Shown piece after piece: positions 1 to 12,944 of a DNA stretch of 64,000 nucleotides. The DNA is from Anopheles merus (lineage: Eukaryota; Arthropoda; Insecta; Diptera; Culicidae): assembly GCF_017562075.2 (NCBI RefSeq), contig NC_054084.1, forward strand, positions 44,858,697-44,922,696, read 5' to 3'. A program made the position numbers and the translations under genes. Numbering within the stretch: the stretch's first letter is position 1; the number at the start of each line of letters is the position of its first letter. The notes under the pieces are model-generated. The model was not told the DNA's origin, ran no database searches, and saw nothing but the letters and a program-made list of their open reading frames with translations.

Positions 1-3000
1 AGCACATCAGCACCACGAGCAAGAAGAAGAGCAAGCCAACAACGGTTCAAAGGAAAACAGCTTGCTATCGGTGTGGAAACGAAGAGCATTTTGCGGATAA
101 GTGTCGACACCGGAATGCAATTTGCAACTACTGCAAGAAAATGGGACACTTGGATAAAGTGTGTCGTACAAAACTACAACGAGCAGGAGTACACACACTG
201 GAGTACGAGCCTGATCTTCCTGCCTGTGACGATGACGTTGTGGATGTGCTCAACCTGAGAGCAGTGCAAAATCTGGCGGGTAAGTTTTTGCTGGAAATGG
301 AAATCTCTGATAGAAAACTTATTTTCGAGGTGGACACGGGCTCTCCAGTATCACTAATAAGTAACAGGGATAGATTAAATTGTTTTCCTAACACATTGAT
401 GAAGAAAAGCAATGTAAAATTGAAAAGTTACTGCAACGGTGTTATCAACGTTCTTGGAGAGATCGAAGTGAGAGCAAAAATTAAAAATTTAAAAATTCCT
501 TTGCCATTGCTTGTCACAAAATCCGACAGAAATCCTTTGCTTGGACGTAACTGGATGAGAACTATAAAGTTAGATTTGAATAAATTTATGCATACCAGTC
601 AAGAAGTTTCATATTGTGAAAAGGAAAATTTCACTCCATGCTCAATACTAGAAGCTCTACTAAAAAAATATTCGGAAGTATTTGAGGCAGGAATAGGCAA
701 AATTGAAGGGTTACAAGCTTCATTAACTCTTCGCAAAGAAACAAAACCTATTTTTATCAAAGCGCGGCCTGTCGCATTTGCTGTCCGAGATGCTGTAACC
801 AATGAAATCAATAAGTTAGTTGAGGAAAACGTTCTAGAGAAAGTGGATCATTCTGAGTGGGCTACACCTATTGTGCCAGTAAAAAATCAGGGGGTAATGT
901 AAGATTATGTGGTGACTATAAAATCACGGTTAATCCAAACCTATTAGTAGACGAGCACCCACTACCGACAGTTGAGGAATTGTTCACAAATATTGCAGGC
1001 GGGGAAAAATTTTCTAAATTAGACCTTTCCCAAGCCTATCTGCAATTGGAGGTAAGCCCCGATTGTCGGGATATTTTAACTTTAGCAACCCACAAAGGAT
1101 TGTACCGCCCTACCAGACTAATGTACGGGGTGGCATCGGCACCAGCAATATTTCAGAGGTTAATCGAACAGATTCTACAGGACATTCCAGGAGTAACTGC
1201 TTTTATTGATGATATTAGAATTACAGGGCCAAACGATGAAATCCATTTAAAAAGATTAGAAGAAGTACTAAAAAGATTACGAAAGTACAATCTAAAAGTA
1301 AACAAAGCTAAATGCGAGTTTTTCGCAGATCAAATAGAATATTGTGGATACCTAGTTGATAAACATGGCATACACAAACTACATACAAAAATTAAGGCCA
1401 TACAGGACATGCCGGCTCCGAAATCCGTAGATGAATTAAGATCTTTTCTAGGTTTGGTAAATTATTACGGACGGTTCTTCCCAAATTTAAGTACTGTAAA
1501 CTATCCTTTAAACAATCTTCTAAAAGATGGAATACCATACGTTTGGGACGAGCATTGCCAAAAGGCATTCGCTCAGGTAAAAAGGGAAATGCAAACGGAG
1601 AGAGTACTGGTACACTATGATCCTAACCTTCCTCTCATATTAGCTACAGATGCCTCACCCTACGGGGTAGGTGCCGTCCTTAGCCATAAATTTGCCGATG
1701 GAACCGAAAGGCCATTACAATACGCATCGCAAACTTTAAACAAAACTCAACAGCGATATTCTCAGATCGACAAAGAAGCCTACGCAATCATTTTCGGAGT
1801 GCATAAATTTCACCAATATTTATATGGACGGAAATTTACTCTGGTAACGGACAACAAACCCTTATCACAGATATTTTCAGAATCCAAAGGATTACCAACG
1901 ATGTCGGCAATGCGAATGCAGCACTATGCAGCTTTTTTACAAGGGTTTGATTATAACATTCGTCACCGGAAATCTGTAAACCACTGTAACGCCGATGCAT
2001 TGTCAAGGTTGCCTTTACCGTCAGAGGATTCTGATAGAAGAATAGAGGATTCCGATTTAGTTGAGATCAACGTAATCGAAACATTGCCTTTAACAGTTCC
2101 TGAATTGGCAAAAGCCACAGCTGTAGACCCAAATGTTGAAGAACTACTGCGTGCCCTCAGAACGGGTAAAATAATTTTACCGAAACACTGTTTTGGTATT
2201 GATCAAAATGAATTCGATTTACAAAGTGATTGTATTATGCGGGGGAGTAGAGTTTACATTCCGCCTTCATTAAGAGAAAAGGTATTACAGGAGCTTCACT
2301 CTTCTCATTTTGGGATCTCTAGAATCAAATCTTTGGCAAGAAGTTATTGTTGGTGGCCCAACATAGACAAAGAAATTGAAAATATTGTAAATAACTGCCA
2401 ACCCTGTCAAGAGACAAGAGCAAACCCACCAAAAGTACCGATACATTGCTGGGAGAAAGCAGAAGGGCCTTTTCAGAGGGTGCATGTGGATTATGCTGGT
2501 CCTTTCATGGGAAGCTACATTTTTATTTTAGTGGATGCTTTCTCTAAATGGCCTGAGGTCCGTGTCGTCAACAACATGACTACCGAAACCACAATAAATG
2601 CCTGCAGGGAAATATTCAGTACATTCGGAATTCCTATGGTTTTGGTTAGCGACAATGGCACTCAATTTTCGTCAACGGAATTTACCAGGTTTTTAAAGCT
2701 AAACGGGGTGATTCATAAATTTAGTGCACCTTACCATCCAGCGACAAATGGACAGGCCGAGCGTTTTATTCAAACACTAAAATCAAAGCTGAAGGCAGTA
2801 AAGTGTAATCGTACAGAAATTCCAGAAGTGTTGAGCAATATTCTATTGTCTTACAGAAAAATAATTCATCCTAGCACTGGTTTTTCGCCCTCTTTGTTAG
2901 TATTTGGAAGGCAAATACGCAGCCGTATTGACATAATGATTCCAACTTCAAACTCGAACAATAGAGAAATCATAAAAACTAAAGATTTTGAAATAGGACA

Positions 3001-3447
3001 AAGAGTAGCTGCAAGGGAGTACATTAAAAATAACAAATGGGAATTCGGAAAAGTAACAGCAAGATTAGGTAAACTGCATTATGAAATAGAGTTAGATGAT
3101 GGACGAACTTGGAGACGTCACATTGATCAAATGCGCGCTGTGGGTATTAGTATGCAAAAACCCATAAATAGGAACACTTCTTGGCAAGGCAGAGAGACTA
3201 CTTCGCATAATTTGGAATCAGAAACTAATACCATCCCGAAAAATAGCAGTACACCAGAACTAATGACAGATTGTGGATCTAGGTCAATAGTACAAGCGCA
3301 ACCATCCAACCCTCCACCAATGAGTTTTCCATCAGAGGCTCCATGTTCAGCGGAAATACCACCGGAAGCAAAACTGCGGCGACCAGCAAGGAGTATCAAA
3401 ACACCACAAAGGCTACTACTGTAAATAACTATTTCGGAGGGAAGAGC
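1..3447 (+). mobile_element. Element A: Ty3/gypsy LTR retrotransposon, 5' end outside window
   Basis: An LTR retrotransposon body without its 5' LTR and most of gag, which lie left of the window. Reading order is two CCHC zinc knuckles, retropepsin, reverse transcriptase, RNase H, integrase zinc finger and DD35E integrase core. This pro-RT-RH-IN order is the Ty3/gypsy (Metaviridae) order. The coding region stops at 3424. It is followed by a purine stretch (GGAGGGAAGAG, about 3436-3446) and then TGTCATAACC at 3448, which could be the start of the 3' LTR. No second LTR copy is available to confirm that. Confidence 0.9.
3..3424 (+). pseudogene. Element A gag(partial)-pro-pol, frameshifted
   Basis: The frame is open from position 3 to 902, then the homology continues in another frame up to 3424. 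The first part has two CCHC knuckles (about 69-164) and a retropepsin active site VDTGSPVS with Asp codon at 333. The second has RT motif FIDD at 1202-1213, RNase H ATDASPYG with Asp codon at 1649, a His/Cys integrase finger, and integrase catalytic Asp/Asp/Glu codons at 2489, 2651 and 2759 (35 residues between the last two). The two frames meet in an A-run at about 883-888, before the LCGDYK motif of RT. This fits loss of one base there, so RT is disabled unless it is a sequencing error. The codons are AT-rich, unlike element C. Confidence 0.88.
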
Positions 3448-3730
3448 TGTCATAACCATCGAAATGTCAACATCACCAAATGGACCAACCTGGTAGCGGT
3501 TGGCTGACAGCGGCTGTCAACAGGGGGAACGGGAAAAAAGGGCGCCACTGGAGCAGCGTGGGGAGAAGCGTACAAACGGAAAAGATACAGAAGTACAAAT
3601 ATACGAGTGAATTACAACAGCAACAGAAGGAAGCTTCACACAGCATCGTGAAGAAAAGCGCCATCGCGTAAAACACTCACCGCCTTGCAGCAGAAACCGC
3701 TATCAGTAGCGCCGTTTATCCATCTCAAAA
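3448..3730. other. Non-coding joint between elements A and B
   Basis: This stretch lies between the end of element A's pol and the gag start of element B. It may hold the start of A's 3' LTR (TGTCATAACC at 3448) and the leader of B. The start of B's 3' LTR (TGTTGCGGGC, 19124) has no counterpart here, so the 5' LTR of B is missing, or lies left of the window if A inserted into B's leader. No TSD could be assigned. Confidence 0.5.
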
Positions 3731-4991
3731 ATGGAACCGAACGCAATGGAGTTCGAAGTGGAAGAGAATCTCAGGCGTCTCTCCCAACCAAGGCAAAATT
3801 TAACTAATCACAGTATTGGAACTGTTTTTCAGCCAAACAGTGCCACGGCCGGCCCAAGCGACACAAATGCAACCATCATGCAGATGATGCAACTGATGCA
3901 GCAGCAGATGGCTCATCAGCAGGAGCTGCTAACCACGCTTATGCAGCGCTCCACACCCGGCCTAAGCAGTGAATCACCAGTAGAAACAACGCTGGATTTC
4001 ATTGCGCGACAAATCAGTGAGTACAAATATGAACCCGAAGAAAACAGAACGTTTACCGCGTGGTACGCACGTTATGAGGAGCTTTTTGAGAAAGATGCTT
4101 TACACATAGAGGATGCAGCTAAGGTTAAGGTGCTTCTGAGGAAGCTTAGTACAAGTGAACACGAGCGTTATATGAACTTTGTGCTACCCAAGCATCCCGG
4201 AGATTTTTCGTTTGCGGAAACAGTGACCAAACTGAAAGCGTTATTTAGTGCGAAAGAGACAATTTTAAGCAAGCGTTACAAGTGTCTGAAAATAGTGAAA
4301 ACTCAATCGGAAGACTTTATGTCGTATGCGTGTAGGGTTAACCGTGCGTGTGAAGATTTTGAATTGAAAGCTATGACGGAAAATCAACTAAAGGCATTAG
4401 TATTCGTGTGTGGTCTCAAGAACGAAAATGATTTAGAGTACCGAACGCGGTTATTGAATACGATCGAAAAGCACGCAGAAATTTCCCTGGAACAATTATC
4501 TACCGAATGTCAAGGCATAATTAATTTGCACGCAGATAGCGCAATGATTGAAGATAGTGAAAATAGAAAGGTAGCCGCGATAAGAAAATGGCCGTCAGCA
4601 AACTCGAAATTTCTGCCAAAAGCAAATGGCAATCAGCAACGATTTCAAAATGGTAGTCAGCAACGGTTCCAAAATGGTAGTCAGCAACGTTTTCAAAATG
4701 GTAGTCAGCAACGTTTGCAAAATGGAGGAGGTCTATCAGGCATCAAACCAAAAACCCCATGCTGGTATTGTGGTATGCAGCACTGGGTGCGTGATTGTAC
4801 ATTCAAATATCACAAATGCAAGCAATGTGGAACAGTAGGTCACAAGGAAGGATTTTGCAGAAATCGAAAGAGCCCTCAGAAAACAATTTATTCTAATACA
4901 CACGTAAGGGTGGTGCGTGTGAATGCGTGTTGCATAACGAAACGAAGAAAATACGTGACAGTGTGCGTGAACGGAAGGTCGTTACAGTTAC
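3731..4991 (+). pseudogene. Element B gag and start of protease (first fragment)
   Basis: An ATG at 3731 opens a gag-type protein: Gln/Met-rich stretch near residues 50-75, capsid-like middle, a short tandem repeat, then two zinc knuckles (CWYCGMQHWVRDC, a CX2CX3HX4C variant, and CKQCGTVGHKEGFC). The same frame runs on into the first protease residues (VCVNGRSLQL) until the BEL LTR interrupts at 4992. In B, gag and protease are therefore in one frame, while its relative C in this window needs a -1 frameshift. The frame stays open in the LTR to 5020, which is fortuitous. Confidence 0.88.
4631..4726 (+). repeat. 24-bp tandem repeat, 4 units, in element B gag
   Basis: Four near-identical 24-bp units encode an SQQRFQNG-type octapeptide just upstream of the zinc knuckles. 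The period is a multiple of three, so the frame is kept. Confidence 0.9.
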
Positions 4992-5212
4992 TGTTAGGAT
5001 TCATGCATAATTTGAATTAACGGAATGAGGAGCTACCGTTGTGCGGGTTTTTGTCAGTTGGGAACGGATAGGATTATGTCCGTCAGGAACGACAGGTTCT
5101 AGAGAAGGGTATATAAGAAGTCTGAATTTTGTATCGTCCTCTTTTTGCACTGCAATTTCGCTAAAATAAAAAACACAACGTAGGAAAACAGACCCAATCT
5201 TTGGTCCCAACA
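4992..5212 (+). repeat. BEL 5' LTR
   Basis: 221 bp, TGTTAGG...CCCAACA. It contains GGGTATATAAG at about 5107-5117, a likely TATA box. The preceding TSD copy is GTTAC at 4987-4991. Confidence 0.95.
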
Positions 5213-5235
5213 TTTGGTGCCGTGGCGACCAGGAT
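5213..5235 (+). other. BEL primer-binding region
   Basis: Directly after the 5' LTR lies TTTGGTGCCGTGGCGACCAG, the usual place of the tRNA primer-binding site. The cognate tRNA was not determined. Confidence 0.65.
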
Positions 5236-5283
5236 TGAATTCCGTGAAATTGACCGGTCGGTGCAAAAGTGTAGCAGTCAACA

Positions 5284-8200
5284 ATGGAGAACGAGTCGAG
5301 CGATGAAGAATTCCGCGGCTACGTTGGAAAGTCAAACAGTACGCTGGTGGAGGCTCCGAAGAAGGTAGGAGGTACCACAAACGATCTTCATAGGAAGAAG
5401 TGTGAGTGTTTGGTTGGAACAATGCGACGCATACTGTCGTTTGCTGAATCGCATGTGACCGCTGAAAAGGAGAAAATAAGTGTGCGTAGTAAGGTTTTGG
5501 AGGAAGCTTGGACGAGTTTCAACGCATTGCAGCTTGAAATATGTGACAGTAAATTGTACGAGGAAGTGGAGTGTGTCTATTTCGAAGCCGCGGAGAAGCT
5601 TGAAAAGCTTGCCTATGCAAATGTGTGTGTGCTGCAAGAACCAGTTAACAGTAGTGAAAGAAAACCAGTGCAGCTCCCAAAACTTACGATTCCCACTTTT
5701 AGCGGAGCTTATGAAACGTGGACATCGTTTCATGACATGTTTTTGGAAGTGGTTCACAAAAACAGTGCATTGTCAAACACGGAAAAGGGGTTTTACCTTA
5801 AAAGTTTTTTGAAAGGTGAACCGTTGACCATAGTGCAAGCTTTCCCGATAAGTGACAAAGGTTATGAGGTCGCTTGGTCGGCATTAGTGGAAAGATACGA
5901 AAATAAGTATCTCATAAAGAAAAAGCACGTGAACGAGCTTATCTTGTTTCCGAAGATGAAAGTTCCCAATTCGGAGGGACTTCGCGCATTAATTAATTGC
6001 TGTGAAACGCACGTGAAAATGCTAGGGCAATTAGATGAAAAGCCTGATGGTTGGGGCATTTTGCTCACACAGTTAATAGTGCTCAAGTTGGATGAAAATA
6101 CGCAGAAAGAATGGGAGAAGCATGTAGTGGGTAACCCTGAGTCTGGTTATGACGAATTGCTTACATTCTTGCGTAATGCAAATCGCTTATTAGAAGCAGT
6201 GTCGGGAAACAAGAACGTACAGGAAAGTTCGGCTAGAAAGCAACCTGTGAAAGTGTTAGTGAACGCGGCGAGCGACACGCCAAAGTGTCGAGCCTGCGAT
6301 GGTACACATTTGTTGTATGTGTGCGAACGGTTTAAGAGTATGCCTAGTGAAGAAAAGATCGCTTTTGTCAAATCTCGAAAGTTGTGTTGGAACTGTCTCG
6401 CTGGAGGCCATCTTAGTCGGTTTTGCAAATCGAAGCGAAATTGTGAAATTTGTGGCAAAAAACACCATTCTTTGCTGCATCAAGCGAGTGAAGCAACATC
6501 GTTGTTCACAAATACAACCGTAGATCAGCAGGCATCGGCAGAACCTTCGACCTCGGGAGTAAATGTGACGACTTTGTCCTCTTCTGAAGTGAGAGATTCG
6601 CGGAATTCGTATCAGCTATTGTCTACTGCATTGGTACGGGTGCGAACGGGAACGGGAGAATGGAAAATTGCGCGTGCGCTTCTGGATGGTGGTGCGCAAT
6701 CTTGCTTGATGACGGAGCAGCTGTACAATTCGTTGGCGATTTCGGGACAATGTGCGGATGTGTGTATTAGTGTGGTTGGTGGTAAGGAGCTAAAAGCGAC
6801 GTGTGTGGTCGAGACAGATATTGCTTCGCGATACAATGAGTTCAGGAAAGGCGTTTCATTTATTGTGGTGCCAAAAATTACCAGTGAACAACCTTTGAAC
6901 ACTTTACAATTGTCAAAGCTGGTAATTCCAAGAGATTTGAAATTGGCGGATCCCGGTTTCTTCAAGTGTAGTGGAATTGATATTCTATTGGGGCAAGAAG
7001 TGTTTTATGAGCTGCATAAAACAAACCAAACAATACAGTTCTGCGAAGTGGATGGTTTGCAATTTGTATTAACTCAGTTGGGATGGGTACCGTTCGGACA
7101 ATTGGGTTATTGTGCGCAAACAAAAGGTGTCCATAGTGTGTTGATTGGAAACAGCCTAACGGTGGCGATGGAGAAGTTTTGGCAGCTAGAGGAAGTAAAA
7201 GAAGCATCGAAGCTTACCGATGAGGAAAAGGAGTGTGAAACCAGTTTCGTACAAAGCGTTTCGCGAGATTCTAGTGGTCGTTACGTGGTTAAACTTCCAC
7301 TGAAAAATGGGTACGAAATGTTGCTGGGTGATTCTAAAGAAATAGCTTTGCGACGTTTGAAGCAATTGGAAAAAAAATTGAGCTGTGACGTTCAATTAAA
7401 ATCCGGCTACGGTGAAGTGTTGCGTGAATATTGCGCTAATGGTTATTTGAAGGAGGTAACAAGTGTAGATTCGCGAGTGGTTTCGTGTTATCTTCCTCAT
7501 AGGCCAGTGGTGAAGGAGAGCAGTGTTTCCACGAAAATTCGACCTGTTTTCGATGGATCAGCGAAAACCGCAAGTGGATATGCTTTGAACGATCTGTTGC
7601 TTACTGGACCAGTGATACAGGAATCGTTGTTTGCGATAATGCTGCGCTTCCGAATGCATGCGATAGCGTTATCAGCCGACATTGAGAAAATGTATTTGCA
7701 AGTGCAAGTGCATCCAGACCACACACCATTGCAAAGAATCTTGTGGCGATCGTCAGTGGAAATGCAGCCTAAAGAATACGAGCTGCAAAGGGTGACGTTC
7801 GGCTTGGCTCCCTCTTCTTTTCTTGCAACGCGGGTTTTGCAGCAACTAGCAGAAGATGATGGTGCAAGGTATCCTAATGCGCAGCGTGTCCTCAGGGAAG
7901 ATTTCTATATGGACGATCTTCTTAGTGGCGCGAATAGCTTTCAGGAAGCAGAAACCCTTCGTGCTGAGTTGAGTGAATTGTTGAGTGGAGGAGGTTTTCA
8001 ATTACGAAAGTGGGTGTCTAATGTATCAGCTGTGCTAAACGATGTGCCTGTAGAAAATCTATCGTGTCCTGATGTCGTCGATCTTGGTGAAAATGTTCTT
8101 GTGAAAACCTTGGGTTTGTTGTGGCGACCGTGCTCAGATGACATAAGTGTAGAGATCAGGCAACCGGAAGAAAATGAATTTCTTACAAGAAGAACAATTT

Positions 8201-9780
8201 GTTCGCAAATTGCGCGTCTCTTTGATCCGTTGGGAATCATTGCGCCTGTGATAGTATGGGCTAAGATTCTGTTGCAGCAGTTGTGGATCTCAACAACGAG
8301 TTGGGACGAACCGGTTAACAAAGAGATCGAGATCAAATGGAAATCTTTTGTGGAGCAATTGTCGTGTATGCAGTGTATACGTGTTCCGCGATTTGTGCTT
8401 TTGCCTGGAAAGTGCAAACTCCAACTGCATTGTTTCTCGGATGCGTCGGAAAGGGCTTATGGTGCGTGCCTTTATGTTCGATCGGTGGATGATAGTGGTT
8501 GTGTGAAGGTGTCTTTGGTGGCAGCTAAATCCAAAGTAGCACCGTTGAAACGTGTGAGTTTAGCGAAACTCGAGCTGTGTGGTGCTTTGCTAGCAGCAAA
8601 GTTGTGGAAATCGGTTTACAGGGCCTTCAAGGAACCGGAAATTCCGTGTTTTTTCTGGACGGATTCCACTGTGGTATTGTGTTGGCTCCGATCTCCATCT
8701 TATGTTTGGGCTACCTTTGTAGCAAACAGAGTGGCTGAAGTGCAGGAAACGTGTAAGGGTTTTCCGTGGCTCCATGTAAAGGGTTCAGAAAATCCTGCTG
8801 ACATTGTTTCTAGAGGATTACTACCTCAAGAGTTTGCAGCACATTCGTGTTGGTTTAAAGGGCCTTCTTGGCTATCTATGTGTGAAGAGCAGTGGAATCG
8901 TGCAACAGTATTGGCTGATCCTGAAGAAGCGTTACAAGAGCGGAAGAAAATTGTGTTGTTAAGTGCGACGGAAAAGGTGTTCGAACCGCATTTTTTGCTG
9001 GATAAGTTTTCTTCATACTGGAAAACAGTTCGTGTTGCTGCCTACTGTTCCCGATTTGTGAAAATACGTCTTGGAAAGGAACACGATCAAGGAGAGTGTT
9101 CTAATAAGGAATTTCGTGATGCGGTGAAACTGTTGGTGAAAATTCTGCAGCAGCAAGAATTTGGTGATGAACTGCTGGCGTTACGGAAGGGTGACAAAGT
9201 GTCTTTGAATTCGCGCTTGAAGTACTTGCGACCGTTTTTGGATCCTGAAGGTGTACTCCGTGTTGGTGGCCGCCTTAAACATGCTACCATCGGGTATGGT
9301 GCGAAGCATCCTATGATTCTATCTGCTAAGACGAACTTCACTAGAATCCTGGTGAAGGCGTATCATCAGTTGGCGATGCATGCTGGTCCCCGTCTAACTC
9401 TGGCTTTGGTGCGGCAGGAGTTTTGGATCCTGAGTGGAAAATCGGTTGCGAATGCTGTTTGTCGCAGCTGTATGACATGCTTCAAGGCGGACCCTTTGCC
9501 TATCGTGCAGCCTCTGGGACAACTTCCGGCTGAGAGGACAACACCATCCAGGCCGTTTTCTTTCGTCGGAGTGGACTACTGTGGACCGGTGTTTCTAAAG
9601 CCAACGCACCGTAAGGCGGCGGCTTTAAAAGCTTACATTTCTATTTTTGTTTGTTTTAGCACCAAAGCTGTCCATATCGAGCTGGTGGAAGATCTTTCGA
9701 CTGGAGCTTTCATCGCGGCTTTCGTCGGTTCATTTCTCGGCGCGGGCTACCGATCCATGTGTACTCGGACAATGGATTGA
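5284..9780 (+). pseudogene. BEL/Pao polyprotein (Gag-Pro-RT-RH-IN, N-terminal 1498 codons)
   Basis: The ATG at 5284 lies 71 bp after the LTR. Visible in order: Pao-type gag region beginning PKLTIPTFSG near residue 130 (DUF1759-like); Cys/His knuckles from residue 335; DUF1758-like protease with LLDGGAQS (Asp 468); RT with DGSAKT, SADIEKMYLQ and YMDD (Asp 877/878); a Pao-specific region; RNase H-like CFSDASERAYGA (Asp 1053); integrase zinc finger; and the first integrase Asp in GVDYCGP (residue 1431). At about 9721-9724 the frame is lost by what looks like a one-base deletion, and the product ends at the TGA of 9780 inside the integrase core. As it stands it cannot give active integrase. Confidence 0.92.
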
Positions 9781-10497
9781 ACTTTCAAGGCGCGCAGAAG
9801 GAACTGTTGGAGCTATTGGGCATGCTGAAAAACAAGTCGGCTAAAGCGATCGTTCAGAGTGAAGCAGTGAAGCTTGGCATAACTTGGAGCTTCATCCCCC
9901 CGAGATCTCCCAATTTCGGCGGACTTTGGGAGGCAGCGGTGAAGGCGGCGAAGAGAACTATGCGGAAAGTGCTGGGCGATCGACAACTATCGTTTGGAGA
10001 GTTTGTAACTGTTTTGACCCAAATTGAAGCGCAACTCAATTCTAGACCCCTTACACCATTATCAGAAGATCCTTGCGAGCTGGATGTTCTTACTCCAGGC
10101 CATTTTCTTATAGGAACGTCATTGTTAGCCCTACCCGATCAGAATGTGTTAGAAGTTCCTATGAATAGGTTGAAACTAAAAGATCAGTTGCAACAGATTG
10201 TTCAAGATCATTGGAGAAGATGGCGGGTAGAATATATAGGAGAGTTGCATAATTCTTACCAGAAGAATAGGGCAGTGCACCAGCTGAGCAAAGGTCATAT
10301 GGTAATGCTGAAGGAAGAGGATAAGGTTAGTGGAGAGTGGTCTATGGCGAGGGTAGTAGATACTCATCCAGGGAAAGACAGCCAGCGTGGTGCGAGTAGT
10401 TACAGTTAGAACAGCGAAAGGGATCTACAAACGACCAGTGTCCAAGGTATGCCTTTTACCTTTTGAGAGAGAGATAGGAGATTTTTTTGAGAATTAA
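9759..10497 (+). pseudogene. BEL integrase C-terminal half, out of frame, with a second indel
   Basis: The frame holding VYSDNGLNFQG (second integrase Asp) continues the polyprotein from about 9724 to 10385. It includes a GGLWEAAVKAAK segment and a DUF5641-like tail (PMNRLKLKDQLQ...DHWRRW). At about 10385 homology returns to the original frame, as from a one-base gain, and stops at 10495-10497. The two indels compensate each other, but the stretch between them is out of frame. Confidence 0.88.
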
Positions 10498-10523
10498 AAA
10501 TTGTTCAATTTTGGTGGCCGCCA

Positions 10524-10744
10524 TGTTAGGATTCATGCATAATTTGAATTAACGGAATGAGGAGCTACCGTTGTGCGGGTTTTTGTCAGTTGGGAACGGA
10601 TAGGATTATGTCCGTCAGGAACGACAGGTTCTAGAGAAGGGTATATAAGAAGTCTGAATTTTGTATCGTCCTCTTTTTGCACTGCAATTTCGCTAAAATA
10701 AAAAACACAACGTAGGAAAACAGACCCAATCTTTGGTCCCAACA
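10524..10744 (+). repeat. BEL 3' LTR
   Basis: 221 bp, reads as identical to the 5' LTR, followed by the TSD copy GTTAC at 10745-10749. Coding sequence of element B resumes immediately. Confidence 0.95.
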
Positions 10745-10749
10745 GTTAC

Positions 10750-12944
10750 AATTGGATACTGCTTCTGATATAACGGTAATAGGACAGCAGTCCTGGAGAC
10801 AGATAGGCGAACCGCAATTGAATAGGCCAACAGTGAAGGCACTAACAGCAGCAGGCACGAATTTTGAACTAATCGAAGAGTTCTCGGCGAATATCATAAT
10901 TCATGGTGTTGAACGTTTTGCAGTAATTCGGGTGGCAAAAGCAGACGTAAAGCTGTTAGGTGCAGATGTGATCGAACTTTTCGAGTTGTGGTCCGTGCCA
11001 ATGAATGTATTTTGCAACAATATCAGTAATAATTCAGCAAAGATGACGATAATAAGTCTCCAAAGGCAGTTTCCAGAATTTTTCAATGGAACAGGAGTAT
11101 GTAAAAAAGTTCAGGTGCAATTAAAACTTCGAGATGATGTTACCCCTGTTTTTCGACCCAAAAGGCCAGTGGCCTATGCTATGAGAGAAGTAGTCGAAAA
11201 GGAATTAGATAGATTTGAGCAAAACGGTGTGATTACTCCCATTAACTATTCAGACTGGGCAGCGCCGGTTGTGGTTGTGCGCAAATCTAACGGAAAGATA
11301 CGTATATGCGGTGATTACTCGACAGGTTTAAATCAGGCACTTCAAGCACACGAGTATCCCCTTCCAATTCCGGAGGAATTTTTTACCAAACTGGCACAAT
11401 GCAATATTTTTACAACCATAGACCTTTCTGATGCTTTTGCACAAGTCCCAGTAGAAGAACAATATAGGCCAGTACTGAGTATAAATACACATCGTGGCTT
11501 ATACCAATACAACCGCCTTCCGCCAGGAATAAAAGTAGCCCCTGCAATATTCCAACAGCTTATAGATACAATGATAGCAGGCATGGTAAAGGTATGCGGG
11601 TACATGGATGATTTGATAGTTGGAGGTGTGACACAAGAAGAACACGACACGAATGTGAAAGAAGTTTTAAGCCGCATTAAGGAATACGGATTCACAATCC
11701 GAGCGGATAAATGTGTATTTGGCATGAAGCAAATCCGATATCTTGGTCACATTATAGATGGAAAAGGTATTCGTCCAGACCCGGCAAAGATCGAAGCAAT
11801 TTTAAACCTACCACCGCCAACAGATATATCAGGGCTTCGTTCGTTTATTGGAGCTATTAATTATTACGGCAAATTTGTGCCCAAAATGAGAGACCTCCGC
11901 TACCCTTTAGACAGTCTACTCAAGCATGGTGAGCATTTTCAATGGTCAAAGCAATGCGAGGAAAGTTTTCAAGCATTTAAGAAAACTCTCTCTTCAGACC
12001 TATTACTCACGCATTATGATCCTAAGGCAGACATCATAGTCTCAGCCGACGCGTCATCAGTTGGTCTAGGCGCCACATTAAGCCACAAGTTTCGAGACGG
12101 CAGCGTCAAAGTCGTTCAGCATGCATCAAGGGCACTGACAGAGACAGAAAAGAAGTACAGTCAGATAGATCGCGAAGGACTAGCGATAGTATTTGCAGTG
12201 ACAAAGTTTCACAAAATGATATATGGGCGTCATTTCAAGCTACAAACAGATCATAGACCGTTACTCCAAATTTTTGGTTCAAAGAAGGGAATTCCAGTGT
12301 ACACAGCAAATAGATTACAAAGATTTGCCCTTACATTACAACTATATGATTTCGATATTGATTACGTTCGCACTGATCATTTTGGAGATGCTGATTTATT
12401 ATCAAGATTAATCAAAAAGCGAACTCAGCCGGAGGAGGAGTATATCGTAGCAAGTATTGAGTTGGAAAAAGATATACGATCAGTAGCCGTGAGCTCGTTA
12501 TGTACGCTTCCGTTAAACTTCAGAGATGTTGCAAACGCCACTCAAACAGACAAATTATTACGAAAAGTATATCAGTATATTCAGCAAGGTTGGCCAGAAA
12601 ATAATACTTTTGGGTTGGAGTTTGCTCGATATTACAGCAGAAAAGATGCACTCTCCATAGTGGATGGAAGTATTTTATTTGGTGAAAGGCTTGTTATTCC
12701 ACAGAGTCTGCAAAAGAGATGTTTAGAGCAGTTTCACCAAGGGCATCCGGGAGTGCACCGAATGAAGGCGTTGGCACGCAGTTATGTATATTGGCCCACC
12801 TTAGATAGAGACATTGCTGAATGTGTGAGTACGTGCTCATCTTGTGCAGCTGCAGCCAAGTCACCTCCACACGAGGTCCCATTGCCTTGGGAGAAAACAA
12901 TAGTACCATGGCAGAGAGTCCATGTGGACTACGCAGGTCCCATT
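10750..12944 (+). pseudogene. Element B protease-RT-RNase H-integrase (second fragment)
   Basis: The fragment resumes in frame with the piece ending at 4991. The protease active site is LDTASDITVIG (DTA, a variant of the usual DTG). RT has FTTIDLSDAFAQV and YMDD (first Asp codon 11607). RNase H has SADASSVGLGATLSH. The integrase finger is HPGVHRMKALARSYVYWP with a CSSC pair. The first integrase Asp is at 12927 (VDYAGPI). The frame is cut at 12944 by the LTR of element C. No other stop was seen in this piece. Confidence 0.9.

Larger units (their letters stand above)
4992..10744 (+). mobile_element. BEL/Pao LTR retrotransposon, full length, inserted in element B
   Basis: The element is 5,753 bp. 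Both LTRs are 221 bp (4992-5212; 10524-10744), start TGTTAGG and end CCCAACA, and read as identical. They are flanked by the 5-bp duplication GTTAC. Internal order is Pao-type gag, protease, RT, RNase H, integrase and a C-terminal domain, the BEL/Pao order. A GGTGGCCGCCA stretch precedes the 3' LTR. Identical LTRs mean recent insertion, yet the coding frame has two indels. Confidence 0.95.

Noticed and set aside
12223..12411. Short frames inside element B RNase H
   Set aside because: Shadow frames of the real pol frame.
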